Shown here piece after piece: positions 25,219 to 34,204 of a stretch of 38,076 nucleotides of DNA. Both the position numbers and the translations under genes were made by a program. Each line of letters begins with the position of its first letter. Position 1 is the stretch's first letter. The notes beneath the pieces were generated by a model. That model searched no databases and had not been told where the DNA came from. It saw only the letters and a program-made list of their open reading frames with translations. Source of the DNA: Chloroflexota bacterium (GTDB lineage Bacteria > Chloroflexota > Anaerolineae > Anaerolineales > Anaerolineaceae); the NCBI GenBank assembly GCA_029265085.1, contig JAJUJY010000024.1, positions 1-38,076 on the forward strand, in the 5' to 3' direction.

Positions 25219-26430
25219 TTAATCACTCCGCCGGGCAACGCGCTGCCACAGATTAGCCTGGCGGCGTGAAAAAGCCTGAACAAATCCAAATAATACTGCC
25301 AGATTGCTGTTGACCAGAAATGCTGGCAGGTATAAGACTTTTTTCCACCCCGCTGCTTTATGGTCGCGCTGCAGCCAGGCACCCAATCCTGCTGTTCCAT
25401 AAAACAAGACCTGGAGAATGAGAAAGAGCCAGGCAACATTGCTGGATAGAAATATCCAGGGATAATTGGTTGTTGGTGCCGTCGGCCAAACCACCGCTGC
25501 GAGATTGGCTAACAATGCGCCGAACATGGCAAACGGCAAAGCCAGGCGGAAGAACTTATGCGAAAAGATTTGCCATATCAGGACGGGTTGATTCCAGGGC
25601 AGCAAATCTGCTCCCATCCACAAAGCCTGGGTTCTACCAGTAGCAATACGCCTGCGGCGGGTACCTTCATCTTGTGCTGACAGAGAAATCCGTTCATAGG
25701 TCAGCGCACCAGGAATATACACAACCCGATAGCCTTTCCGCAAAATTTGCATCGCCAGGTAAAAATCGTCATTGATTACCCAGGAGGGTGGGGGTTCAAA
25801 TAATTCCCTGCGAAAAGCAAATATTTCTCCACTAACACCGGTACAGCTGTTTAAATCCGATTCCTGTTGTTTGATGAAAGACTCGTATTTCCAATACAGT
25901 CCCTCGGAACTGGACAAGGTGTCTCCCTCGCGTAGGATCACTTTTGCTCCGCTAACCGCACCGACCGCGGGATCAAGAGCGGGTTCTACCAGCTTCTTTA
26001 ACGCATCCGGTGCAAAAAAGGTATTGGCATCGGTCAGGACAATGATCTCACCAGTCGATGCCCGCACCGCTCGTGAAATCGCATTGATTTTTCCTGTGCG
26101 CTGAGGGCTGTAGCTTAGAACAATGCTTTTCTCAGCAAAGCTCTCAACAATCTCCCGGGTGCGATCTTCCTGTCCATCCACTGCGACCAGGATTTGAAGC
26201 CTGTCTGATGGGTAATCGATCGCCAGGCTATTTTCTAATTTCTTCGCAATTACGGCTTCTTCGCGATATGCCGAGATCAACAATGTGACAGAGGGAAATT
26301 CGGTGCCAACCCCTTTATGAGGTCTTAGCGTTTTTTTAAAGAATCGTGTTAGCAGCCACAACAGTGCTGGATAAAGCGCATATACATACACAATCAACCC
26401 GACGCAAATCCAGAAGAAGAGAGCGATCAT
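25219..26430 (-). CDS. Membrane glycosyltransferase family 2 (COG1215, synthase-like)
   Basis: A 403-residue GT2 enzyme with one N-terminal helix (about 4-28) and three or four C-terminal helices (about 285-385). The catalytic pattern of processive synthases is visible: VDG with Asp85, TDANT with Asp134, INDDF with Asp221-222 and RRRRIATG (258-265) in place of the classic QxxRW. There is no PilZ domain, unlike BcsA. It may make a beta-linked chain together with the BcsB-like protein, or add single sugars to a lipid-linked unit; the altered QxxRW leaves this open. Its start overlaps the stop of the previous GT4 gene by ATGA, with GAGGGG upstream. Confidence 0.88.
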   Translation of the reverse strand: MIALFFWICVGLIVYVYALYPALLWLLTRFFKKTLRPHKGVGTEFPSVTLLISAYREEAVIAKKLENSLAIDYPSDRLQILVAVDGQEDRTREIVESFAEKSIVLSYSPQRTGKINAISRAVRASTGEIIVLTDANTFFAPDALKKLVEPALDPAVGAVSGAKVILREGDTLSSSEGLYWKYESFIKQQESDLNSCTGVSGEIFAFRRELFEPPPSWVINDDFYLAMQILRKGYRVVYIPGALTYERISLSAQDEGTRRRRIATGRTQALWMGADLLPWNQPVLIWQIFSHKFFRLALPFAMFGALLANLAAVVWPTAPTTNYPWIFLSSNVAWLFLILQVLFYGTAGLGAWLQRDHKAAGWKKVLYLPAFLVNSNLAVLFGFVQAFSRRQANLWQRVARRSD

Positions 26431-27641
26431 AGGATTCCCCTCTTCTGTTGCTGGGAGGAATCCGCGGCCAGGGTCGTATATAAATGGGAAAGATCGGCTG
26501 CAACCCTTGCCAGGGAGTAGGTTTGTGTAACCAATTCACGGCCTGCTTGAGCCAGTCGAGTTTGTAAGGATGTATCAGTAAGTAATGTTTGCACAGCCTC
26601 CGATAAGTGATGAGGAAGTTCATCACCGGCGGCATCCGGAATCAACCAACCTGTTTGCAGGTGATGGACCAAATCGACATTGCCGCCCACCTGCGTGGCT
26701 ATCACCGGCAGACCGCATGCCATCGCTTCCAATAACGAAACGGACAGTCCTTCACGGCTGCTGGGTAAAATAAATAAATCAGCGGCCTGCAGGTAAGGTG
26801 CTACATCTTGTATTTCTCCAAGAAAATAGACGCCAGTACCATGGTCATCTTGTGGATTTGAAAAATGGACATTTGTGGAATATGCCAACTGCTGCAGGGC
26901 TTCATGTTCCGGACCCGTACCCAGGATCAAAAGACTGGCTTGAGGGAACTGCTTGCGCACGTTGCGCCAGGCAATAATTAATTGATCTACTCGTTTTAAC
27001 TGTACAAGACGCCCTGTAAATACCACCAATGGGCCTGGCGGAAGCTGTAAATCGACTTTTAGCTGTTCTTTCTTTTCATTTAATATGGGATGGAAATGAA
27101 GTAGATCTACCCCATTGGGAATCCAGGTGCGTATATCATCCGGAACACCTTCCGAGGCTAATTGATCGTCTATCTCTTTACCAATGGTGATAAACCGTTT
27201 GATTCGCGAGCGGAAAATATTCAGCCGTACCTTTCCAAAAGCCTTCTCTTTGAGCCGGTGAATCTCTCCACCACCATGCACCGTGGCAACCACCGGGATT
27301 TGATACAGCAGTCCGGCTGCTACAGCAGTTGTGGCTGGTGAAAGCAGCTCATGGGCATGCAAAATATCAGGGCGTAAACGGTGAATCAAGGGCAGTGCAG
27401 ACAGGCTAAAGGTGAGCGATGCCAGTGCTTTGGGGCGGGGGGCTGGCAGACGATGAACCGTTACACCCTGGAGTTTTTCTTCGGGCTGCAAGCCTGAAAA
27501 ACGGCGCGTAAGTACATGCACTTCTACACCGCGCTGTGCCAATTCCTGCGATACGGAGGCTACCTGGCGTTCAGCACCGCCAACCAATGGGAAATATCCC
27601 TGGCAGATCATCGCTACCCGTAACGGCCTGGAGTTCATCAT
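26427..27641 (-). CDS. Glycosyltransferase family 4 (GT-B)
   Basis: A 404-residue retaining glycosyltransferase. The N-terminal nucleotide-fold loop reads GGAERQV (about residues 21-27), and ILHAHELLSP and VATVHGGGEIHRLKEK follow. The C-terminal donor domain has VVFTGRLVQLKRVDQLI and the EX7E motif in SREGLSVSLLEAMACGLPVI. It begins at an ATGATG that overlaps the stop of the previous gene, with AGGGGG upstream. It should transfer a nucleotide-activated sugar to the growing lipid-linked repeat unit at the inner face of the membrane. Confidence 0.92.
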   Translation of the reverse strand: MMNSRPLRVAMICQGYFPLVGGAERQVASVSQELAQRGVEVHVLTRRFSGLQPEEKLQGVTVHRLPAPRPKALASLTFSLSALPLIHRLRPDILHAHELLSPATTAVAAGLLYQIPVVATVHGGGEIHRLKEKAFGKVRLNIFRSRIKRFITIGKEIDDQLASEGVPDDIRTWIPNGVDLLHFHPILNEKKEQLKVDLQLPPGPLVVFTGRLVQLKRVDQLIIAWRNVRKQFPQASLLILGTGPEHEALQQLAYSTNVHFSNPQDDHGTGVYFLGEIQDVAPYLQAADLFILPSSREGLSVSLLEAMACGLPVIATQVGGNVDLVHHLQTGWLIPDAAGDELPHHLSEAVQTLLTDTSLQTRLAQAGRELVTQTYSLARVAADLSHLYTTLAADSSQQQKRGIL

Positions 27642-28801
27642 GGTTGGTTCCCCCTGGATGGTAACTCTTTGCCGTTTTGATGGAGCACTTCACCATAGAG
27701 ATCCATTACCTGGGTGAACCAGGTTGCAACATCATAAGATGCCCTGGTGTGCGCCTGTGCAGCTGCGCCCATCGCGTGGCGCTGTGCAGGTTGGTCTATT
27801 AGCTGGCAAACCGCTTCTGCCAGTTGTACTGGATTATGGATGTGCACAAGCAGTCCTGTTTCAGGCAAAACAACCTGGGGCAGGTCGCCTACCCCGGTGG
27901 TAATCACCGGCAGCCCGGCAGCCATTGCTTCCAGGACAGCAACCGGCAATCCCTCCAGTGAAGACGCGGAGACATATAGATCACTGGCTTGCAGCCATTC
28001 CGAAACATCATTTCTCCTACCCAGCAAAATTACATCCTGCACCAGGTCCAATTCTTTCATTGTGTTTTCCACGCGTGTTCTTTCGCTTCCGTCACCGATC
28101 AAAACCAGTTTGGCTTGGGGGTGGCGCGTTTTTACAATCGAGAACGCGTTGATTAGTTCAGGGAGTTCTTTTACCTTTGCAAACCGGCCTACTGAAATCA
28201 GGATCACTCCATCCTGGTTACCCAAAATCTGGTAACGCAGCGACTGGCGTTCTTCGGTTGTTATTTTTTTGGCCTGAGGTACGGGGTTGACAATCACATC
28301 GATTGGTTTCCCCTTTAACCGTGGCCGGTGTGCTTGAGCCACGCTATTCCCAACCGCCATAACCCTCGATGCCCAATTTCGTAAGGCAAATGTCTCTATT
28401 CGATTGCGTGGTGATCGAAAGTTAGCGGTGTCTGTGGAAGCCTGATCATTCCCGGTGGAATGCAGCGTCATGACAACCGGAAGTCCACAGAATTGCCCAG
28501 CCAACCCACCCAAGATATTCCCGTAAGTCAGGTGGGTATGCACAAGATCAAAAGGCTGAGAACGCATAAATCTTATCAGGTTGGTGATGCGTTTAAGGTC
28601 TATTAATCGATTGGCAGCAAAGACAGACACCGGTATGCCTATTGTTGCCAGATCCTCAGCAGGAATTTTCCCGCTGATATCTGATAAGCTAACGACGCTG
28701 ACCGCTACCCCATGTTGAATGGCTTGACGTGCAAAGCAGTTAATCAATTTCTGCGCACCGCCGACCTGGAGTGAGTCAACCAAATGCAAAATGCGCATCA
28801 T
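27638..28801 (-). CDS. Glycosyltransferase family 4 (GT-B)
   Basis: A 387-residue enzyme from the ATG at 28801 (MMRILHLVDSLQVGGAQKLI). The frame stays open upstream for another 102 codons, but these lie inside the flippase gene in another frame and look like non-coding translation, so they are left out. The VGGAQKL loop, LVHTHLTYGNILGGLAGQF and the C-terminal EX7E motif (SLEGLPVAVLEAMAAGLPVI) are all GT4 features. AAGGGGG lies before the start, which overlaps the flippase stop by four bases (ATGA), and its own stop overlaps the next start in the same way. Confidence 0.92.
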   Translation of the reverse strand: MMRILHLVDSLQVGGAQKLINCFARQAIQHGVAVSVVSLSDISGKIPAEDLATIGIPVSVFAANRLIDLKRITNLIRFMRSQPFDLVHTHLTYGNILGGLAGQFCGLPVVMTLHSTGNDQASTDTANFRSPRNRIETFALRNWASRVMAVGNSVAQAHRPRLKGKPIDVIVNPVPQAKKITTEERQSLRYQILGNQDGVILISVGRFAKVKELPELINAFSIVKTRHPQAKLVLIGDGSERTRVENTMKELDLVQDVILLGRRNDVSEWLQASDLYVSASSLEGLPVAVLEAMAAGLPVITTGVGDLPQVVLPETGLLVHIHNPVQLAEAVCQLIDQPAQRHAMGAAAQAHTRASYDVATWFTQVMDLYGEVLHQNGKELPSRGNQP

Positions 28802-30288
28802 GCCCGCCCCCTTGCTAACGCCAACCGTAATGTACTTCCCAATTTTTCCAGCAGTTCGCGTTGAAAAATCCACAAGAGAGCCAAATAGACTATCCCGCCA
28901 ACCAAAACAGCAATGATCAATTCGATGGCTGGAGCAACTTGCTGCAGCAAAGTCATTGAACCGTATACCGCACAACTCATTACCAGGCCGCAGAGCACTG
29001 CCGGGGCAAACGCGCGCAAAATAGAATACACGGGTAAATTTAACATCTTGCAAGCTACGGTAAGGTCTAATACCATTGCCCCAAACGCAATTACAGCCTG
29101 TGCCCAACCCACAGCTTGAATCGTTCCAATGCTCAAAACCACCCAGGTTAATGCGGGTACTGTCACAAAGGCGCGGATGAACTCGACTATGCTTAATACA
29201 TTGGGTCTTCCCTGAGCCTTATAAACGATCCCGGCACTGTATCCCAGGGAGAGTAATGTCGCATAGATGGCAATCGCTCGCAAAACGGGAATGGCTTCTA
29301 CCCACTTTTGTGTAAACAAAGCCAGCACCATAGGTTCGGCTACCAGAGCCAAACCCAGCCCAAGGGGGATAGTGATTAATGCAATATAGCGAATTGAAAT
29401 CAAGAAACCTTCGCGAAGGGCATTTACCTCATCCTGGATCTTCACAAACACCGGAAAGACGACCTGGCTGATTACATTGCATAATTGGTTAATCACCAAA
29501 TCTGGGATGCGGAATGCCAGGGTATACACCCCAAGCGCTGAAGCGCCCAAGACGCGCCCGATCAGCAGGTAATCTACATTCGAATAAATGATGGAAAAGA
29601 CATCAACAGCCACCAGGCTGCCGCCATACTTAAGCAGCTTACCCGCTGCTTCTTTTATAAATCGCAAGGATGGCCGCCAGGGCATTACCCACCAAAAAGC
29701 CACATCTGCCGCCAGCGCACCAGCGATTTGTCCAATCACCAGGCTCCAAAAACCAAAACCCAGTGCGGCAAGTGCAATCGAAATACCACCTTTGCTGAAT
29801 GCTTTAATAAACTCTGGGATAAATTTTTTCCCAAAGGAGAGTCTTTTCCGTAATAGCATATTGTGAATATTGCCAGCTGCGTTGAGCGGGAAGGTGAACG
29901 CCAGTGCCCGTGTCGCTTGCACTGCGCGCGGGTCATTGAAAAACTGCCCGGCCAAAGGCGCTGCAATCCATGTGACCATCAACATGGTTATGCTTATGAT
30001 TATTCCTAACCAGAAGGCAGTATCGGGGGTGTCCTGGTCATCTTTGTAATAAATTACTGCCTGTCCAATTCCAAAATCGCTGAGAATATCAAGAAAGCTC
30101 ATCACCACCAATGCGTAACTCATAACTCCAAAGTCATCTTTGGTGAGCAGCCGGGCAAGGATGATCGTGCTGATAAACACCAATAATTTGCCGCTGAAGA
30201 AAGAAGCATAAGACCACAGCGTGCCATTCAAGGTCGCTGCAGCCAGGCGAGAGCCTTTGCGTTCTTCTTGGAACGGCTTAGTATCCAA
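28798..30288 (-). CDS. Wzx-type polysaccharide flippase (MOP/PST family)
   Basis: A 496-residue membrane protein with about 12-14 helices, of the polysaccharide transporter (WzxC-like) group. Characteristic segments are FISTIILARLLTKDDFGVMS near residue 40, SNVDYLLIGRVLGASALGVY near 225 and YKAQGRPNVLSIVEF near 365. It would flip undecaprenyl-linked repeat units across the membrane. The start is TTG at 30288: GGAGG lies three bases before it and no nearby ATG fits. It overlaps the stop of the O-antigen ligase gene by 11 bases, which supports coupled translation. Confidence 0.9.
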   Translation of the reverse strand: MDTKPFQEERKGSRLAAATLNGTLWSYASFFSGKLLVFISTIILARLLTKDDFGVMSYALVVMSFLDILSDFGIGQAVIYYKDDQDTPDTAFWLGIIISITMLMVTWIAAPLAGQFFNDPRAVQATRALAFTFPLNAAGNIHNMLLRKRLSFGKKFIPEFIKAFSKGGISIALAALGFGFWSLVIGQIAGALAADVAFWWVMPWRPSLRFIKEAAGKLLKYGGSLVAVDVFSIIYSNVDYLLIGRVLGASALGVYTLAFRIPDLVINQLCNVISQVVFPVFVKIQDEVNALREGFLISIRYIALITIPLGLGLALVAEPMVLALFTQKWVEAIPVLRAIAIYATLLSLGYSAGIVYKAQGRPNVLSIVEFIRAFVTVPALTWVVLSIGTIQAVGWAQAVIAFGAMVLDLTVACKMLNLPVYSILRAFAPAVLCGLVMSCAVYGSMTLLQQVAPAIELIIAVLVGGIVYLALLWIFQRELLEKLGSTLRLALARGRA

Positions 30289-31741
30289 GCTCCTCCTTGT
30301 TTATTTCAGTCAGTGTGTTTTTCGCAGCTTGAGGCAAGGAAAGTGCAAGCCCAACCAACAACCAAAAATATCGTGGATATGCCCCATGAATGAATAACGC
30401 GGCGGTTAAATATCCCATTAACCCAATGCCAAACATATTAACCAATCCGGCATCGGTTTTTAGACCAACTTTGCTAAATAATAATTGGGCGAGATGAATT
30501 CCCCGGAAAGAGAAATATAAGACCAGACCGAACACCAACAGACCAACCAGACCGGTTTCTGCGGCTACCTCCAGGAAAAGGTTATGCGGCTCACGGTTTT
30601 CGGTACGCGGGTCTAACCCGATTTTCCGTGAATAGGATTGGTAAAATTGTGGGTAATTTCCCACCCCAACCCCAAGAATAGGGTGTTCGGTAAACATTTG
30701 CCATGCCACCAGCAGCTCGCTCATCCGTCCACGAATGGATACTTCTTCACGCACATCCGCCTGGCCTGTTACTAACTGAGTCAGTGTATTCATCCTTGCA
30801 CTATACTGATCCGGCAGTGCCGCAAACACACCGATGACCAGCAAACCGATCAGAATCAGCTCAAATGGGCGAGGCCGCCGGTACAAAATGATCCCCGCAA
30901 CAACTACTCCTAGTGCAATGGCGCCACCACGTGAAAAGGTGAAAATTATGGAAAGACTGCTCACAGTCAGGCTCCAGGCAGCAGCGATCCGTAACAGCAG
31001 CTTTTTTTCGGTCATCATAAAGTGGAAAGCAATGGGAACAATGACCACCAAAATTTGTGCGTAAAAATTGGGGTCACCAATTGGACCGGAGATGCGGTAG
31101 TCCTCTGTGCCGGTTACAATGTTCAATATTTGTGCCTGACCGAAGCCCCAATAGGGATTGGTGAAGGTCTTGGTCAGGTATTGAAATACGCTGATTGTGC
31201 CGGTAAAGAGACCAGCCACAACAATCACCCATAGCGATCGGCGGAAGGTCACTCGTTGTTGTACCAGAATGACTAACAGGATCGTGATGACCCCATTTTT
31301 TGCAAAATCTGACGCAACAGATGAAGCGGTGGTGAAATTGATTGCGTAAAGCAGCGAGGTGAAAATCACCAGTCCATAGGCAAGGACCAACAACGCAGCC
31401 CTTCCCCATCCCTTTTGAATTTCTCTGGTGCGCACCCATTGGATTAAGATCGCAGCGATCAATAAACCAATAAACGGTTTGAATATGGAGGGAACGCCGT
31501 AGTAGTCAATGGCAATATCTGAAATTCGCAGATATGCCATAAATATCAAGGCGTAGAGACCTATATCAACGCGGAACAGCGTGATCATCGCAACCACTGC
31601 ACCACTGGCGATGATTATTGTTTTTAAAGCACTATCAGCTATCGGGATAATCAATCCTAGCACAACCCCTGTTCCTGCGGCCAGGAGAAAAAATAATACC
31701 GATAACCATCGCGATCCGCTATCGTCTCGATTTACGATCAT
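30278..31741 (-). CDS. O-antigen ligase/polymerase (Wzy/WaaL, PF04932)
   Basis: A 487-residue membrane protein with 11-13 helices. The large outside loop near residues 330-390 contains MNTLTQLVTG, MFTEHPILGVGVGNYPQFYQ and EPHNLFLEVAAETGLVG. The pattern HPxxGxGxGNY...HNxxLexxxexG is the hallmark of the O-antigen ligase/Wzy_C family. In this locus it is more likely the polymerase that joins repeat units outside, or a ligase that attaches the chain. It starts with ATG overlapping the stop of the Wzz-like gene (ATGA, 31738-31741). Confidence 0.88.
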   Translation of the reverse strand: MIVNRDDSGSRWLSVLFFLLAAGTGVVLGLIIPIADSALKTIIIASGAVVAMITLFRVDIGLYALIFMAYLRISDIAIDYYGVPSIFKPFIGLLIAAILIQWVRTREIQKGWGRAALLVLAYGLVIFTSLLYAINFTTASSVASDFAKNGVITILLVILVQQRVTFRRSLWVIVVAGLFTGTISVFQYLTKTFTNPYWGFGQAQILNIVTGTEDYRISGPIGDPNFYAQILVVIVPIAFHFMMTEKKLLLRIAAAWSLTVSSLSIIFTFSRGGAIALGVVVAGIILYRRPRPFELILIGLLVIGVFAALPDQYSARMNTLTQLVTGQADVREEVSIRGRMSELLVAWQMFTEHPILGVGVGNYPQFYQSYSRKIGLDPRTENREPHNLFLEVAAETGLVGLLVFGLVLYFSFRGIHLAQLLFSKVGLKTDAGLVNMFGIGLMGYLTAALFIHGAYPRYFWLLVGLALSLPQAAKNTLTEINKEELGY

Positions 31742-32868
31742 TGAATGCCCTTCTTCTCAGCCTTCCCATCCGGGTTTAGCGCGAGATCTTTTTCTTCCAG
31801 AAGGTCAGCCATGCGTTTAAGAGTCGCCTGGGTGCGGGAAATTACCTGTTCAGCCGATTCATTTGCTTCCGACGTAGATATATTCGCTAATGGTTGGAGG
31901 TTGATCGACTCGCCATACGCACGGAGATTTACAGGTTGTGTAATGGTAGCGCAAAGACGGTTGATTGTACGCTGGGCAGCAGCAGCCGATGTTTTTGGCA
32001 GTAAAATTGCATATGTGATCTCATCCCAACGAGCGATCATATCACTGCCGCGTAATTCTTTTTGGAAGGTCTGCGTTACGGTCCGCATTAAGTCTTGCGT
32101 CATATTTTGAGGTAAGATCTCGATTACATCCTGCAATCCACTCAATTGCACCAGGCCAAAGGAAAGTTCCGTATCGGGATACCGGACAAGTTCCTGTTCC
32201 ATTCGCCTGATTAAATATGTGCGGTTATAGGCTTTGGAAACTTTATCCAGGTTTGATTGCTGCCGGTATGTGTCTAAGGAAGTTTGAATTTGATCTCGTA
32301 GAATCGCCAGGCCGCTTCCTAAGACAAGCCCTAATACCAATGCAAGGCTGGCATCCCGCAACGGGACAGGGCGGACGGGTGTTTTGGAAGGTACAGCCGG
32401 GTCTAAAAAGCTGATATCGTACGCACTGTACAGTTCCTTAATCACGGTAATTGCCCGCTCTCCAATACTGTTTGCCAGCATGGCGACCACATTCGGATCG
32501 GTTCCTTCTACCGTCAGCTCCAAGACATTGGAGTCCGGAATTACATTTGTGTTTCGGATATAGCCAGCCATTGATGCTGAATCAATATTCAGGCTGGTGA
32601 GTGTTTCATTGTAAATTCGGTCGCTATTTAAAAACTCAGCATAGGTCGTCACCACGGAACGCTTATCCAACGTGTCCAGGCTGTAGAGGATATCCGAAGA
32701 ATTATCCAATTGGGTAATATTCGGGCTGATTGCAAACCGGGCGCTGGCTCGATAAATTGGCGCAGCGATGTAATCCAAAACCAACGCGACTTCCAATGAA
32801 ATCAATGTGGTTAACAGGATTAACCACCAACCTCGTGAGAGGGTTCGTAAATAGTATTTAAGCTCCAT
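31738..32868 (-). CDS. Wzz-type chain-length protein fused to a degenerate GGDEF-like domain
   Basis: This is a 376-residue protein from the ATG at 32868, chosen because GGAGGAGA lies just upstream. Residues 1-190 are a Wzz domain: helix 1 (about 13-34), an outer part and a Pro-rich PSKTPVRPVP stretch (160-169). Helix 2 is at about 174-192. Instead of ending there or carrying a tyrosine kinase, it continues with a cytoplasmic domain (about 207-340) that matches the GGDEF pattern: KAYNRTYLIRRMEQELVRYP, LSFGLVQLSGLQDVIEIL, ELRGSDMIARWDEITYAILL and PKTSAAAAQRTINRL. The GGDEF signature is replaced by WDEIT (281-285), so cyclase activity is not expected. It may bind nucleotide or partner proteins to control chain length. 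Confidence 0.8.
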   Translation of the reverse strand: MELKYYLRTLSRGWWLILLTTLISLEVALVLDYIAAPIYRASARFAISPNITQLDNSSDILYSLDTLDKRSVVTTYAEFLNSDRIYNETLTSLNIDSASMAGYIRNTNVIPDSNVLELTVEGTDPNVVAMLANSIGERAITVIKELYSAYDISFLDPAVPSKTPVRPVPLRDASLALVLGLVLGSGLAILRDQIQTSLDTYRQQSNLDKVSKAYNRTYLIRRMEQELVRYPDTELSFGLVQLSGLQDVIEILPQNMTQDLMRTVTQTFQKELRGSDMIARWDEITYAILLPKTSAAAAQRTINRLCATITQPVNLRAYGESINLQPLANISTSEANESAEQVISRTQATLKRMADLLEEKDLALNPDGKAEKKGIQ

Positions 32869-32977
32869 TGCATCTCCTCCTGAACAAACCACAGCACTAG
32901 TGATGATGAAAGAAGTATCTGTATAAAAATTTCACAACTTGGGAAATCAATAATTCAACACGATTAGGGAAGATTAA

Positions 32978-34204
32978 TCAAAACAGCGATTTAAATGAGT
33001 CCCCTAATATAGCTGCCTGGGTAGTGATATTAAATTCTTGCTGTACCTTTGCGCGTCCTCGCTGCGCAATGTAACGAGTCGATTCACAATCCGCAAAAAT
33101 TTCTACTAATTGATCCGCAAGCGCCAGATCATCCCCCGCAGGGACCAGGTAACCTGTAATTCCTGGCTGCACCAATTCTGGAATTCCCGAAATGTCACTG
33201 GCTACCACCGGAAGATTACAGGCCATTGCCTCCATTAATGCCAGGGGAATACCTTCCATTTTTCCGCTGGGCGTAATAATACTGGGCTGGACATAGCAGT
33301 CGTATTCAGGCAGCCTTTGAGCAATTTCTTCTTGGGTTAACGCCCCTACCAAAGTGACATGCTCTTCCAAACCACAACCTCGGATTACCTTATGCAGTGA
33401 TTCTTTTAAGATTCCTTCTCCAATAATGTCGCACTGCAAAAGGATACCTTGGTTCATCAACCGTTTACAGGCCCGGATGAGGACTTCCTGTCCTTTGTAC
33501 GGCTGCAAGCTGCCAATGGTAACCAACCGAAAAGAACTTTGATCATCCCGATGAACAGGTTGTTTTCGTGGTTGATACCATTCCGGCGTAATTCCACAAT
33601 GAACCACTTTGGTTTTGGCTCGCACCCAGTCACCAACTTCACGGGAAATAAATTCGCGGTTGAACTCAGAAATTGCCACAATTAATGAAGCATCCTGCAT
33701 TTTCTGTGCCAGCATCGTCCTGTTCACAAAGATATCATGGGCGTGAACCGTGATGCTGTATTGAATGCCGGTTAATTGGTGAATGATCCAGGCAGCCAGA
33801 GCAGGATGGGTAGCGTAATGTGCATGAATATGCTCTATTCCCTCTGCTTGCATTTGACAGGCCATCCAGACTGCTTTTGGAAAAATGATTAATGCCCGAA
33901 AGAAAAATGGAAAACTCTTAATATTAAAGTACACCATTCGAAACCAGGTTCGCAAATACGCACCGGGTGAGCGAAACAACGTGTTAAGGTTTGCAATCCA
34001 GACTGAAGGGGAGGAAAAAGCAGCCTTTTTGGCATTTTGGTTCCATGAAAGCGCATCTTGATGAACAACGGGTTGGTCTTGAGTAATTAACGGGTATAGT
34101 GAAATTGACCATTCCAGGCGTTCGAGTTCAACCATCTCCCGCAAAATAAAGGTTTCTGGCAGGTGAGGGAAGCGAGAGACGATATAGCCTAGCTTATGTT
34201 TCAT
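32978..34204 (-). CDS. Glycosyltransferase family 4 (GT-B)
   Basis: A 408-residue enzyme with the N-terminal KLGYIVSRFPHLPETFILRE segment typical of GT4 colanic/amylovoran-type transferases, then HIHAHYATHPALAAWI and YSITVHAHDIFV. The C-terminal donor domain has FRLVTIGSLQPYKGQEVLI and the EX7E motif in KMEGIPLALMEAMACNLPVV. Its ATG overlaps the TAA of the sugar transferase gene by one base (TAATG). It is probably the second step in repeat-unit assembly, after the phosphoglycosyl transferase. Confidence 0.92.
   Translation of the reverse strand: MKHKLGYIVSRFPHLPETFILREMVELERLEWSISLYPLITQDQPVVHQDALSWNQNAKKAAFSSPSVWIANLNTLFRSPGAYLRTWFRMVYFNIKSFPFFFRALIIFPKAVWMACQMQAEGIEHIHAHYATHPALAAWIIHQLTGIQYSITVHAHDIFVNRTMLAQKMQDASLIVAISEFNREFISREVGDWVRAKTKVVHCGITPEWYQPRKQPVHRDDQSSFRLVTIGSLQPYKGQEVLIRACKRLMNQGILLQCDIIGEGILKESLHKVIRGCGLEEHVTLVGALTQEEIAQRLPEYDCYVQPSIITPSGKMEGIPLALMEAMACNLPVVASDISGIPELVQPGITGYLVPAGDDLALADQLVEIFADCESTRYIAQRGRAKVQQEFNITTQAAILGDSFKSLF

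Noticed and set aside
28802..29107. 102-codon N-terminal extension of the GT4 gene that starts at 28801
   Set aside because: It lies within the flippase gene, is rich in Cys and Arg as in a shadow frame, and GT4 proteins begin at the MRILHLVDSLQ segment, which has its own ribosome site.
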